Assembly: GCA_904501875.1 (NCBI GenBank)
Contig: CAJGCQ010000005.1
Coordinates: 1 to 24,824, forward strand
DNA: 24,824 nt
Direction of reading: 5' to 3'
Source: Clostridiaceae bacterium
Lineage (GTDB): Bacteria; Bacillota; Clostridia; Oscillospirales; Acutalibacteraceae
The translations under genes and the position numbers were made by a program. Below are positions 1 to 8,320 of this stretch, in pieces; position 1 is the stretch's first letter; every line of letters starts with the position of its first letter. The notes under the pieces were generated by a model. That model was not told where the DNA came from. It saw only the letters and a list, made by a program, of their open reading frames with translations, and made no database searches.

Positions 1-33
1 AGTTGAGGACCTTTCGGAATAATTTATGCAAAC

Positions 34-59
34 GGGCAGATGCAAATTGGCATCTGCCC
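34..59 (-). terminator. Hairpin terminator downstream of the M14 peptidase gene
   Basis: A perfect 10-bp inverted repeat (GGGCAGATGC at 34-43, GCATCTGCCC at 50-59) with a 6-base loop lies just past the stop codon of the minus-strand peptidase gene. On the minus strand the hairpin is followed by only a modest T-containing stretch; on the plus strand it is followed by TAAAGTTTGTTTTT, so it may also stop transcription entering from the left. Bidirectional action is inferred. Confidence 0.7.
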
Positions 60-71
60 TAAAGTTTGTTT

Positions 72-974
72 TTACATAACCGCACTCAATATCAACATTT
101 TTTCAACCTTTTTATAAATATCCTCTGCCAAGTAGGCGGGGAGCGGGTTTTCCCCGAGACCTAATTCAACCGTAAAACCGGGGCGGTTAAATTCCGTAAT
201 AAACCAGTCCTTAAAGCCGCCTCCAACTGCAATTCCTACTGGCGTATCAAGAGCGTACCCCGAGGCGGTTGCCATTATTTCTGCCATTTTTTTAGCACGC
301 AGGGGAGTGGAGTCGCCGTAACACCAGTAGATAACCTCGCCCTGTGAATGAAGTGCAACGGAGTGACGGATTTTTGTTTTTCTGCAAAGCTCGGTTAAGG
401 CTAAAGTTTCGGGCTCGCTTTCGGGACGGTAGCCGCCAAATCGGGTAGGACCCGGCGAGTAAATTCCTGCCTTTATCTCCTTTTCGTGCAGTTCGTCCCA
501 CCCTGCATTGAAATTATGGTTAATATCTACTCCTCGAAGATTTGCGTTCCAATGCTTTAAATCACCCTTGCAAAGCTTTTTAATTGTTGCCGCAAGCTCA
601 CCGCACCCCGTTTCGCCCCTCAGAGAAATTTCACAGCCGTCGGGATTAACGCAGGGAACAAAAATAATCCCTCTGCCGTTCAAAGCCCTCCGTGCCGAAA
701 TGCCGCCTATGTAGCTATCGGTTTTAATTGCCTCGCAAAGCTTTTCTATAAACATCAATAGCACCACGGCGGTGATGCTTTCGCTCCCGTGGAAAGCGGC
801 GGTAATAAGGCTGTATTCCTCCGCCGAGCCGATTTTAAGCGAGGTAATGTCTCTGCCCGCACAGCTTCTGCCTATAACTCCCCGTTTTAAAAAGTAATAT
901 TCATCGCAAAGTTTATCCATAAGCTTTTTTCGTCCGAAATAATCGTATTCCAAGGCGTTTACTATATTTTGCAT
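72..974 (-). CDS. M14-family zinc carboxypeptidase, probable peptidoglycan peptide hydrolase
   Basis: This is a single-domain M14 metallocarboxypeptidase of 300 residues. The zinc ligands are visible as HGSE (His62, Glu65) and HSQGE (His209). NPDG (110-113), NLRGVDINHNF (145-155) and the catalytic glutamate in FTVELGLGENP (Glu270) complete the family pattern. There is no signal peptide, membrane segment or LysM domain, so the enzyme should act in the cytoplasm. By analogy with MpaA-like and gamma-D-glutamyl-diaminopimelate peptidases it probably trims recycled murein peptides; the substrate is inferred, not read from the sequence. The ORF can be opened upstream at a TTG (989), but ATG 974 is preferred because GGGAG lies 8 bases before it. 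It is divergent from the Nudix gene and ends at a hairpin. Confidence 0.85.
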   Translation of the reverse strand: MQNIVNALEYDYFGRKKLMDKLCDEYYFLKRGVIGRSCAGRDITSLKIGSAEEYSLITAAFHGSESITAVVLLMFIEKLCEAIKTDSYIGGISARRALNGRGIIFVPCVNPDGCEISLRGETGCGELAATIKKLCKGDLKHWNANLRGVDINHNFNAGWDELHEKEIKAGIYSPGPTRFGGYRPESEPETLALTELCRKTKIRHSVALHSQGEVIYWCYGDSTPLRAKKMAEIMATASGYALDTPVGIAVGGGFKDWFITEFNRPGFTVELGLGENPLPAYLAEDIYKKVEKMLILSAVM

Positions 975-975
975 A

Positions 976-1013
976 TTGTTCACTCCCAAATTTTCAACCT
1001 ATAAATAATTATA
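976..1013. promoter_or_regulatory. Compact divergent promoter region
   Basis: Only 58 bases separate the divergent start codons of the peptidase (974) and the Nudix gene (1033), so promoters for both should sit here or overlap the coding ends. On the plus strand TTGTTC (976-981) and TATAAA (1000-1005) are 18 bases apart. On the minus strand TATAAT (1013-1008) is a good -10 box, but no convincing -35 is seen. These are weak assignments made by eye. Confidence 0.35.
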
Positions 1014-1032
1014 TTTACGGAAGGTGTATTTA

Positions 1033-1581
1033 ATGAATTTAGAAGAGAAACAAATTTCAGCCGAGCATATGTATAAGGGTAAAATTATCAGCCTTCGGCG
1101 AGATACGGCACTTCTTCCTAACGGGAACACCGCTACTCGTGAGGTTGTTGAGCATAATGGTGGAGTATGCGTTGCGGCGCTTACCGACAATGACGAGGTG
1201 CTGTTTGTAAGGCAGTTCCGCTATCCTTATATGGAGATTATCCCCGAAATTCCCGCCGGCAAGCGTGACAAGGCGGACGAAGACCCGCTTAAATGCGGAA
1301 TAAGGGAGTTGAAAGAGGAAACGGGAGCTACTGCCGAAAAATTCATTCCTCTCGGCAAGCTTTATCCCTCGCCCGGATATTGCGGTGAAATCATCTGGAT
1401 GTATGCCGCAACTGGGCTTTCCTACGGCGAGCAAAATCCTGATGACGATGAATTTTTAACCGTAGAAAAAATACCGCTTAACAAAGCGGTAGAAATGATT
1501 TTATTGGGCGAAATTACCGACGCTAAAACACAGGCGGCGGTACTCAAGCTTAAAGTCTTAAAGGATCAGGGTAAGCTTTAA
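1033..1581 (+). CDS. Nudix hydrolase, ADP-ribose/ADP-sugar pyrophosphatase type
   Basis: The 182-residue protein matches the NudF-like ADP-ribose pyrophosphatase group. These enzymes split ADP-ribose and related ADP-sugars into AMP and a sugar phosphate with Mg2+. The Nudix box spans residues 76-99: it starts at Gly76 in IPAGK and ends with RELKEETGA. The stretch between Gly76 and Arg91 appears one residue longer than the canonical spacing. FVRQFRYPYMEIIPEIPAGK ahead of the box and YPSPGYCGE behind it are typical of this subfamily. A GTG at 1024 lies in frame, but it falls inside the ribosome binding site GGAAGGTG (1019-1026), which points to ATG 1033. The exact substrate is not certain; the gene is monocistronic and ends at a hairpin. 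Confidence 0.85.
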   Translation: MNLEEKQISAEHMYKGKIISLRRDTALLPNGNTATREVVEHNGGVCVAALTDNDEVLFVRQFRYPYMEIIPEIPAGKRDKADEDPLKCGIRELKEETGATAEKFIPLGKLYPSPGYCGEIIWMYAATGLSYGEQNPDDDEFLTVEKIPLNKAVEMILLGEITDAKTQAAVLKLKVLKDQGKL

Positions 1582-1602
1582 AATTAATAAATATAAAATA
1601 TC

Positions 1603-1628
1603 GCCGGCAGGGAAGTGACCCTGCCGGC
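1603..1628. terminator. Bidirectional terminator between the Nudix gene and the purine operon
   Basis: A perfect 10-bp stem, GCCGGCAGGG (1603-1612) and CCCTGCCGGC (1619-1628), encloses the 6-base loop AAGTGA. A/T-rich sequence flanks both sides: ATATTTTATATTTATT follows on the minus strand and ATACTTTAT on the plus strand. It lies between convergent genes and marks the 3' end of the 12-gene purine operon. Confidence 0.85.
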
Positions 1629-1645
1629 ATACTTTATACTGTTAA

Positions 1646-3322
1646 TTAGAAAAGACCGGTAATTTTGCCGTTTTCGTCAATATCGATACGCTCTGCAGCG
1701 GGGGCTTTGGGAAGTCCCGGCATAGTCATAATATCGCCTGTAAGGACTACTATAAAGCCTGCACCTGCCGAGATTTTAACATTTTTAACCGCAACTGTAA
1801 AATCCTCAGGGGCGCCAAGTAGAGCAGGATTATCCGAAAAACTGTACTGGGTTTTGGCAATACATACGGGAAGCTTTGAAAAACCAAGCTCGGTTAGTCT
1901 TTCAATCTGTTTTTTAGCGGCAGGGAGAACAGATATACCGTTTCCGCCGTAAACCTTCCTGACTACAGCCTCAATCTTATCCTCAATAGAGCCTTCAAGG
2001 GAATAACTGTAGGTGAAATCGCCCTTTTCTTCCTCGCAAAGGCGTACAACCTCTTGCGCTAATTCCTCGCCGCCCTTGCCACCGTCTGCCCAGACGGTTG
2101 AGAGGACAACATTAACTCCAAGCTCCTTGCACTTATCGATAATGAAGTTGATTTCATTATCTGTGTCAGTGGGGAAGCGGTTTATCGCAACTACGCAGGG
2201 GAGCTTATATACATTTTTAATGTTGGAAACATGGCGCAAAAGATTGGGAATACCCTGTTCGAGGGCAGTAAGATTTTCGGTGTCAAGGCTCTTTTTATCA
2301 AGTCCGCCGTGCATTTTAAGTGCTCGTACAGTCGCAACCACAACCACAGCAGAGGGGGTAAGACCCGCCGCACGGCATTTAATATCGAGGAACTTTTCTG
2401 CGCCTAAATCAGCACCGAAGCCCGCCTCAGTTATAGCGTAATCGGCGGTTTTCATAGCCATTTTTGTGGCGGTAACCGAGTTACAGCCATGGGCTATGTT
2501 AGCAAAGGGTCCGCCGTGTACGAAAGCGGGAGTACCTTCTAAGGTTTGTACAAGGTTGGGCTTTATAGTGTCCTTCAAAAGTGCAGCCATTGCGCCCGCA
2601 GCCTTAAGCTCGCCTGCCGTAACCGGCTTATCGTCATAGGTGTAGCCCACAATTATGCGGGAAAGTCTTTCTTTAAGGTCGGAAATGGAATTAGAGAGAC
2701 ACAACACTGCCATAATTTCGCTTGCAACGGTTATATCAAAGCCGTCCTCACGGGGAACGCCGTTTACCTTACCGCCCAGACCGTCAATAACAAATCTAAG
2801 CTGTCTGTCATTCATATCTACACAGCGTTTCCAGGTGATTTTGCGGGGGTCAATGCCAAGCGTGTTGCCCTGCTGAATATGGTTATCAAGCATAGCCGCA
2901 AGAAGATTGTTAGCCGCTCCTATAGCGTGAAAATCGCCTGTAAAATGCAGGTTAATATCCTCCATTGGTACTACTTGAGCATATCCGCCCCCTGCTGCAC
3001 CGCCCTTAATTCCGAAAACGGGACCTAAAGACGGCTCACGCAAAGCCACCGCAACACTTTTGCCGATGCGCTTCATACCGTCCGCAAGGCCGATTGTTGT
3101 GGTGGTTTTGCCCTCTCCTGCGGGGGTGGGGGTGATGGCAGTCACAAGTACAAGCTTGCCGTTATCTCTTTTGCTCTCTTTTAAGAGAGAAAGGTCAAGC
3201 TTTGCCTTGTACCTGCCGTACTGCTCAATGTATTTTTCGTCGATTCCTGCATTTTCGGCAATCTCGGTTATCGGTTTCATCTTGCACTCCTGTGCTATTT
3301 CAATATCAGTTAAATAAGCCAT
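1646..3322 (-). CDS. fhs: Formate-tetrahydrofolate ligase
   Basis: The enzyme joins formate to tetrahydrofolate with ATP to give 10-formyl-THF, the donor for purine steps 3 and 9. The 558 residues are the usual length for the bacterial single-function form. The P-loop is seen in TPTPAGEGKTTTTIG (65-78). Further family blocks are LREPSLGPVFGIKGGAAGGGY, the GDFHAIGAANNLLAA region, and HGGPFANIAHGCNS. ATG 3322 follows GGAG with 7 bases between. It is the last gene of the operon, 11 bases after purL, with the terminator at 1603-1628 beyond it. Placing it under the same ZTP riboswitch as the purine genes makes sense because ZMP/ZTP accumulates when its product is scarce. In acetogens it also serves the Wood-Ljungdahl pathway, but nothing else from that pathway is present here. 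Confidence 0.97.
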   Translation of the reverse strand: MAYLTDIEIAQECKMKPITEIAENAGIDEKYIEQYGRYKAKLDLSLLKESKRDNGKLVLVTAITPTPAGEGKTTTTIGLADGMKRIGKSVAVALREPSLGPVFGIKGGAAGGGYAQVVPMEDINLHFTGDFHAIGAANNLLAAMLDNHIQQGNTLGIDPRKITWKRCVDMNDRQLRFVIDGLGGKVNGVPREDGFDITVASEIMAVLCLSNSISDLKERLSRIIVGYTYDDKPVTAGELKAAGAMAALLKDTIKPNLVQTLEGTPAFVHGGPFANIAHGCNSVTATKMAMKTADYAITEAGFGADLGAEKFLDIKCRAAGLTPSAVVVVATVRALKMHGGLDKKSLDTENLTALEQGIPNLLRHVSNIKNVYKLPCVVAINRFPTDTDNEINFIIDKCKELGVNVVLSTVWADGGKGGEELAQEVVRLCEEEKGDFTYSYSLEGSIEDKIEAVVRKVYGGNGISVLPAAKKQIERLTELGFSKLPVCIAKTQYSFSDNPALLGAPEDFTVAVKNVKISAGAGFIVVLTGDIMTMPGLPKAPAAERIDIDENGKITGLF

Positions 3323-3333
3323 TTTAGGTCTCC

Positions 3334-6300
3334 TTACTTAAAGTATTTTACTGCAGAAGTGAACATCTTTATATCATAGTTGCCGGGAACATTTCTGTAT
3401 AGGTCGGCGGCATAGCGCTCGGAATGACCCATTTTACCGAAGACTCTGCCATCAGGAGAGGTAATGCCCTCAATAGCATACATAGAGTCATTGGGGTTGA
3501 AGTGAACATCACTTGTGGCATTGCCGTTTAAATCCACATATTGGGTAGCAATCTGTCCGTTTTGGGCTAACTGCTTAATTAATTCCTCGTCTGCTATAAA
3601 TCTTCCCTCGCCGTGGGAAATCGGGACACTGTAAATCTCGCCCACATTGGTCTCAGATAGCCAAGGCGACTTGTTTGAAGCTATCCTTGTACGAACTATC
3701 TTCGATTGGTGGCGTGATATGGTGTTAAATGTGAGCGTGGGGCAATGCTCGTCGGTATCGATAATCTTGCCGTAGGGAACAAGACCGAGCTTTATTAAGG
3801 CTTGGAATCCGTTGCATATACCGCACATAAGACCGTCTCTTTCCTCAAGAAGTCTTGTAACCTCTTCCTTAACAGCGGCGTTTCTGAAGAATGCAGTTAT
3901 AAACTTACCGCTTCCGTCAGGCTCGTCACCGCCCGAGAATCCGCCGGGGATAAATACCATTTGAGATGACTTGAGCTTTTCTGCGAAGTTGTCAACACTC
4001 CTTGCAACTGCCGACGGGGTAAGGTTATTAATAACGAAAATCTCAGGCTCGGCGCCCGCATCACGCATAACCTTTGCGCTGTCATACTCGCAGTTAGTGC
4101 CGGGAAATACAGGGATAAGTACATGCGGTTTGGCTGTTTTAACCGCAGGTGCAACACGCTTTTCGGCTGTGAAAGCGAAGTTGGTCATAGGAGACTTACT
4201 GTCTTTAATATTACAGCGGTAGACACCTTCAAGCTTGTTTTCATAGATGTTAAATAATGTATCAAGCTCAATCTCCTCCGATTTAAGGGTAAAGGTAAGT
4301 TTACCGTCATCCGTTACATTACCTATATCAATCGCATCGTCTACATCCTCGGTAACCTCAAGAATAAAGCTTCCGTAGCAATAGCTGAAAATAGCACTTT
4401 CGCACATACTTGGGTGGAACTTAAAGCCTAACCCGTTACCAAAGCACATCTTCATAACAGCCTCGGCTATACCGCCTAAGGTCGGGGTATAGGCGGAAAG
4501 CACCTTGCCTTCACGCATAAGCTCTGTTACACGGTTGAATATTCTGATTTGTGACTTGGTGTTGGGCAGGTTGGTATTATCATCGTAAATGGGTGCAAGC
4601 AATACTACTTTGCTGCCCGCTTTTTTAAATTCGGGAGAAATGATATTCTTTGCTTTCGATGTTGTAACCGCAAAGGAAACAAGGGTAGGGGGAACATCAA
4701 GCTGTTCAAAGCTTCCGCTCATTGAGTCCTTACCGCCTATTGAGCCTATGCCGTACTCGGTTTGCGCTTTGAATGCACCGAGAAGCGCCGCAAGAGGCTT
4801 GCCCCAACGCTTACTGTCCTTGCCTAAGCGCTCGAAGTATTCTTGGAAGGTAAGGTATACATCCTTAAATTCTGCACCTGTTGCAATAAGCTTGCAGACA
4901 GATTCTACAACCGCTAAATATGCGCCGTGATAGGGGCTTTTTTCGGTTATAAAGGGGTTGTACCCCCAACTCATTAAGGAGCAATCGTCGGTGTGCTTCT
5001 TTTCCACGGAAATTTTTTGCACCATTGCCTGAATGGGGGTGAGTTGGTTTTTACCGCCAAAGGGCATAAGAACCGTTCCCGCACCAATGGTAGAGTCAAA
5101 CTGCTCGGAAAGTCCCCGCTTTGAGCAGATATTAAGGTCACCTGCTAATGCCTTATAATTTTCGGTAAAGCCTCCTGCAACAGGTATGTTATAGTCCAGC
5201 GGCTTTTCAACAGTGGCGGTGATGTGCTTTTCGGCACCGTTGGAATTTAAAAATTCACGGCTTATGTTAACAATTTCTTTGCCGTTCCAACGCATTACAA
5301 GGCGAGGCTCTGCGGTTACCACCGCTACGGGAGTAGCCTCGAGGTTTTCTTCGTTAGCAAGGGCTATAAATGCTTGGGTATTTTCTTTCTCGACAACAAC
5401 CGCCATTCTTTCCTGTGATTCGCTTATAGCAAGCTCGGTGCCGTCAAGTCCGTCATACTTTTTCGGTACAGCGTTAAGATCAATGTTAAGTCCGTCTGCA
5501 AGCTCGCCCACCGCAACCGAAACACCGCCGGCGCCAAAGTCGTTACAGCGCTTAATCATACGGGTGGCTGTGGGGTTTCTAAACAGCCTTTGGAGCTTTC
5601 TTTCCTCGGGTGCGTTACCCTTTTGTACCTCTGCACCGCAGGTTTCAAGAGATTCCATAGTGTGGGACTTTGAAGAGCCTGTCGCACCGCCGCAGCCGTC
5701 ACGGCCTGTTCTGCCGCCCAAGAGTATTACAACATCACCCTCTTCGGGACACTCACGCCTTACATTCTCTGCAGGAGCGGCGGCGATTACCGCACCAATT
5801 TCCATACGCTTTGCGGCGTAGCCATCGTGATAAATTTCGTCCACAATTCCCGTGGCAAGACCTATCTGATTGCCGTACGAGGAATACCCGTCTGCTGCAG
5901 TGGTCACAAGCTTTCTTTGGGGAAGCTTACCCGGGATAGTTTCGCTTACCTTTTTAAGGGGATTAGCTGCACCCGTTACACGCATTGCGCCGTAAACATA
6001 TGACCTGCCCGAGAGGGGGTCTCTGATAGCGCCGCCTATACATGTAGCCGCACCGCCGAATGGCTCAATCTCGGTGGGGTGGTTGTGGGTCTCGTTCTTA
6101 AAAAGCAATAGCCAGTCTTCAGCCTTACCGTCAACATCAACCTTGATTTTAACGGTGCAGGCGTTGATTTCCTCGGATTCATCGAGCTTGTCAAGCTTGC
6201 CCTGCTTTTTAAGGTATTTAACCGCAACGGTTGCTAAATCCATAAGGCAAACGGGCTTTGTTCTGCCTAATTCCTTGCGGACATTAAGGTAATCCTCGTA

Positions 6301-7032
6301 TGCGCTTTGGATTAGCTCGTCCTCAAAAACCGCACCGTCAAGTTGGGTCAAAAAGGTGGTGTGACGGCAATGGTCCGACCAGTAGGTATCAATCATTCGA
6401 ATTTCGGTCATTGTCGGGTCACGGTGTTCTGATTTAAAGTAATCCTGACAAAATGCGATATCATCTGTATCCATCGCAAGGCTGTACTGCTTTACGAAAT
6501 TTTCAAGTCCCGTGCGGTCAAGGTTTATAAAGCCGTCAAGGGTGGCAACCGTTTCGGGAATATCATAATCTGTCTTTAAGGTTTGGGGAATATCAAGTGT
6601 TGCCTCCCGTGCCTCAACGGGGTTTATAACATGCTTTTTGATTGCATTAAGCTCGTCTTCGGTAATATTCCCGTAAAGCATATATACCTTGGCGGTGCGG
6701 ATAACGGGGCGGTCGCCTTTTGAGATAAGCTGAATACACTGTGCCGCAGAGTCTGCACGCTGGTCGAACTGACCGGGGAGATATTCAACAGCAAAAACTA
6801 CCGCACCGTCATTTTGAAGCTCATAATATGTAATATCAAGCTGCGGCTCGGAAAATACGGTTTTCACCGCATAATTAAATAAATCCTCGGTTGTGTTTTC
6901 GGCATCATAACGGTTGATTACACGAACATCCTCGACAGAGCTTATCTGTAAAAGCCCGTTGATATCCGAAAGGAGCGCCCTTGCTTCATTTGCAAGCTCC
7001 TTTTTCTTTTCGGTAAATACACGGTATACCAT
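3334..7032 (-). CDS. purL: Phosphoribosylformylglycinamidine synthase, fused PurL-PurQ
   Basis: This is purine step 4: FGAR plus glutamine and ATP give FGAM. At 1232 residues it is the fused large form; the N-terminal part resembles a PurS-like region, the middle is the duplicated synthetase core, and the C-terminus is a class I glutamine amidotransferase. FGAR-site motifs such as NETHNHPTEIEPFGGAATC lie in the first half. The amidotransferase begins near HVLIPVFPGTNCEYDSAK, with the nucleophile Cys1073 in CGICNGFQ and the likely His1203/Glu1205 pair in GHSER. No separate purS or purQ is seen, as expected for the fusion. ATG 7032 follows AGGAGAG and overlaps the purD stop in TAATG, suggesting translational coupling. 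This form resembles the shorter fused FGAM synthases of clostridia and bacteroides rather than the longer E. coli enzyme, judged from memory. Confidence 0.96.
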   Translation of the reverse strand: MVYRVFTEKKKELANEARALLSDINGLLQISSVEDVRVINRYDAENTTEDLFNYAVKTVFSEPQLDITYYELQNDGAVVFAVEYLPGQFDQRADSAAQCIQLISKGDRPVIRTAKVYMLYGNITEDELNAIKKHVINPVEAREATLDIPQTLKTDYDIPETVATLDGFINLDRTGLENFVKQYSLAMDTDDIAFCQDYFKSEHRDPTMTEIRMIDTYWSDHCRHTTFLTQLDGAVFEDELIQSAYEDYLNVRKELGRTKPVCLMDLATVAVKYLKKQGKLDKLDESEEINACTVKIKVDVDGKAEDWLLLFKNETHNHPTEIEPFGGAATCIGGAIRDPLSGRSYVYGAMRVTGAANPLKKVSETIPGKLPQRKLVTTAADGYSSYGNQIGLATGIVDEIYHDGYAAKRMEIGAVIAAAPAENVRRECPEEGDVVILLGGRTGRDGCGGATGSSKSHTMESLETCGAEVQKGNAPEERKLQRLFRNPTATRMIKRCNDFGAGGVSVAVGELADGLNIDLNAVPKKYDGLDGTELAISESQERMAVVVEKENTQAFIALANEENLEATPVAVVTAEPRLVMRWNGKEIVNISREFLNSNGAEKHITATVEKPLDYNIPVAGGFTENYKALAGDLNICSKRGLSEQFDSTIGAGTVLMPFGGKNQLTPIQAMVQKISVEKKHTDDCSLMSWGYNPFITEKSPYHGAYLAVVESVCKLIATGAEFKDVYLTFQEYFERLGKDSKRWGKPLAALLGAFKAQTEYGIGSIGGKDSMSGSFEQLDVPPTLVSFAVTTSKAKNIISPEFKKAGSKVVLLAPIYDDNTNLPNTKSQIRIFNRVTELMREGKVLSAYTPTLGGIAEAVMKMCFGNGLGFKFHPSMCESAIFSYCYGSFILEVTEDVDDAIDIGNVTDDGKLTFTLKSEEIELDTLFNIYENKLEGVYRCNIKDSKSPMTNFAFTAEKRVAPAVKTAKPHVLIPVFPGTNCEYDSAKVMRDAGAEPEIFVINNLTPSAVARSVDNFAEKLKSSQMVFIPGGFSGGDEPDGSGKFITAFFRNAAVKEEVTRLLEERDGLMCGICNGFQALIKLGLVPYGKIIDTDEHCPTLTFNTISRHQSKIVRTRIASNKSPWLSETNVGEIYSVPISHGEGRFIADEELIKQLAQNGQIATQYVDLNGNATSDVHFNPNDSMYAIEGITSPDGRVFGKMGHSERYAADLYRNVPGNYDIKMFTSAVKYFK

Positions 7033-8303
7033 TAATTTCTCTCCTTTGCTTTAAGGGCTTTAGCGCCTATATCCTTGCGGTAGAAAGCGTTTTGAAAATC
7101 CACCTTACCGACCTTTTCGTAGGCTTTATTAATAGCGTTTTCAAGGGTGTCGGCAGTAGCGGTAACACCTAATACCCGTCCGCCTGCGGTTAAAAGACTG
7201 CCGTTCTCAAACTTTGCGCCCGCTACATAAACGCTGTCCTTTACAGAAGCGTCAATTTTAAGCTCAAAGCCGCTTTCATATTTTTCGGGGTAGCCTTTTG
7301 ATGCCATAACAACGCAAGCCGCATTTTCATTTTTAAATTTGACTTCGGTTTTATCGAGAGTTCCGTCAGTTATAGCACGCATAATTGTAAACAAATCGCT
7401 ATCAAGAAGCGGCAAAACCACCTGTGTTTCGGGGTCGCCGAAACGGCAGTTGTACTCTATAACCTTAGGTCCTTTTTCAGTTAACATCAGTCCAAAGTAA
7501 AGACAGCCCTTAAAGGTGCGCCCCTCGGCGTTCATAGCATTAACCGTGGGGATAAAGATTTTTTCCATACACTCGTGAGCTATCTCATCGGTATAATAGG
7601 GGTTTGGAGCGATAGTGCCCATACCGCCCGTATTAAGTCCGTTATCGCCGTCAAGGGCACGCTTGTGGTCCATCGAGGAGACCATAGGCACAAGAGTTTT
7701 GCCGTCGGTAAAGGACAGGACAGAAACCTCGGGGCCTGTTAAAAATTCCTCAATTACGATTTTAGCGCCGCTCTCGCCGAATTTCTTTTCCTCCATTATA
7801 GAGCGCACAGCTTCTTTAGCCTCATTGCGGGTATTTGCGATAATAACGCCTTTACCGAGGGCTAAGCCGTCCGCCTTAACAACGGTGGGAATAGGGGCAG
7901 TTTCAAGGTAGGAAAGGGCGGCTTCGGCATTATCGAAAACCTCGTATTCGGCTGTGGGAATGCCGTATTTTTTCATAAGATTTTTTGAAAATACCTTACT
8001 GCCCTCTATTATAGCCGCCTTTTTATCAGGACCGAAGCAGGGGATACCTGCCGCTGTAAGAGCGTCAACTGCGCCTAAAACAAGAGGGTCATCAGGGGCC
8101 ACAATGGCGTAATCGATACCGTTTTGCAGGGCGAACTCAACCTGTTTTTGGATATCCTTTGCGCCGATATTAATACATTCTGCATCTTCTGCCATTCCGC
8201 CGTTGCCGGGCAGGGCGTAAAGCTTTGTGATTTCATCGTTTTTCTTTAGCTTTTTAATTATGGCGTGTTCTCGTCCGCCGCCGCCTATTACCATTACTTT
8301 CAT
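7032..8303 (-). CDS. purD: Phosphoribosylamine-glycine ligase (GAR synthetase)
   Basis: This is purine step 2: phosphoribosylamine, glycine and ATP give GAR. The 423-residue protein starts with MKVMVIGGGGREHAI, the typical N-terminus. It carries the ATP-grasp fold with KADGLALGKGV, GLNTGGMG and ECxFGDPETQ-like blocks (here YNCRFGDPETQVVLPLL). An in-frame start at 8348 would add 15 unrelated residues inside glyA. ATG 8303 is chosen because AGAGG sits 7 bases before it and because the family N-terminus begins there. It lies 17 bases after glyA and its TAA overlaps the purL ATG by one base. GlyA directly upstream makes the glycine that PurD consumes. Confidence 0.96.
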   Translation of the reverse strand: MKVMVIGGGGREHAIIKKLKKNDEITKLYALPGNGGMAEDAECINIGAKDIQKQVEFALQNGIDYAIVAPDDPLVLGAVDALTAAGIPCFGPDKKAAIIEGSKVFSKNLMKKYGIPTAEYEVFDNAEAALSYLETAPIPTVVKADGLALGKGVIIANTRNEAKEAVRSIMEEKKFGESGAKIVIEEFLTGPEVSVLSFTDGKTLVPMVSSMDHKRALDGDNGLNTGGMGTIAPNPYYTDEIAHECMEKIFIPTVNAMNAEGRTFKGCLYFGLMLTEKGPKVIEYNCRFGDPETQVVLPLLDSDLFTIMRAITDGTLDKTEVKFKNENAACVVMASKGYPEKYESGFELKIDASVKDSVYVAGAKFENGSLLTAGGRVLGVTATADTLENAINKAYEKVGKVDFQNAFYRKDIGAKALKAKERN

Positions 8304-8320
8304 AGCATTACCTCTAAAGC

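Noticed and set aside
2546..3028. A 160-residue open frame antisense to fhs
   Set aside because: It is opposite the conserved fhs coding sequence and has no start signal or family features.
5213..5821. A 202-residue open frame antisense to purL
   Set aside because: It is fully inside the conserved purL synthetase core, rich in Ser/Ala/Pro, with no recognisable domain; a shadow frame.
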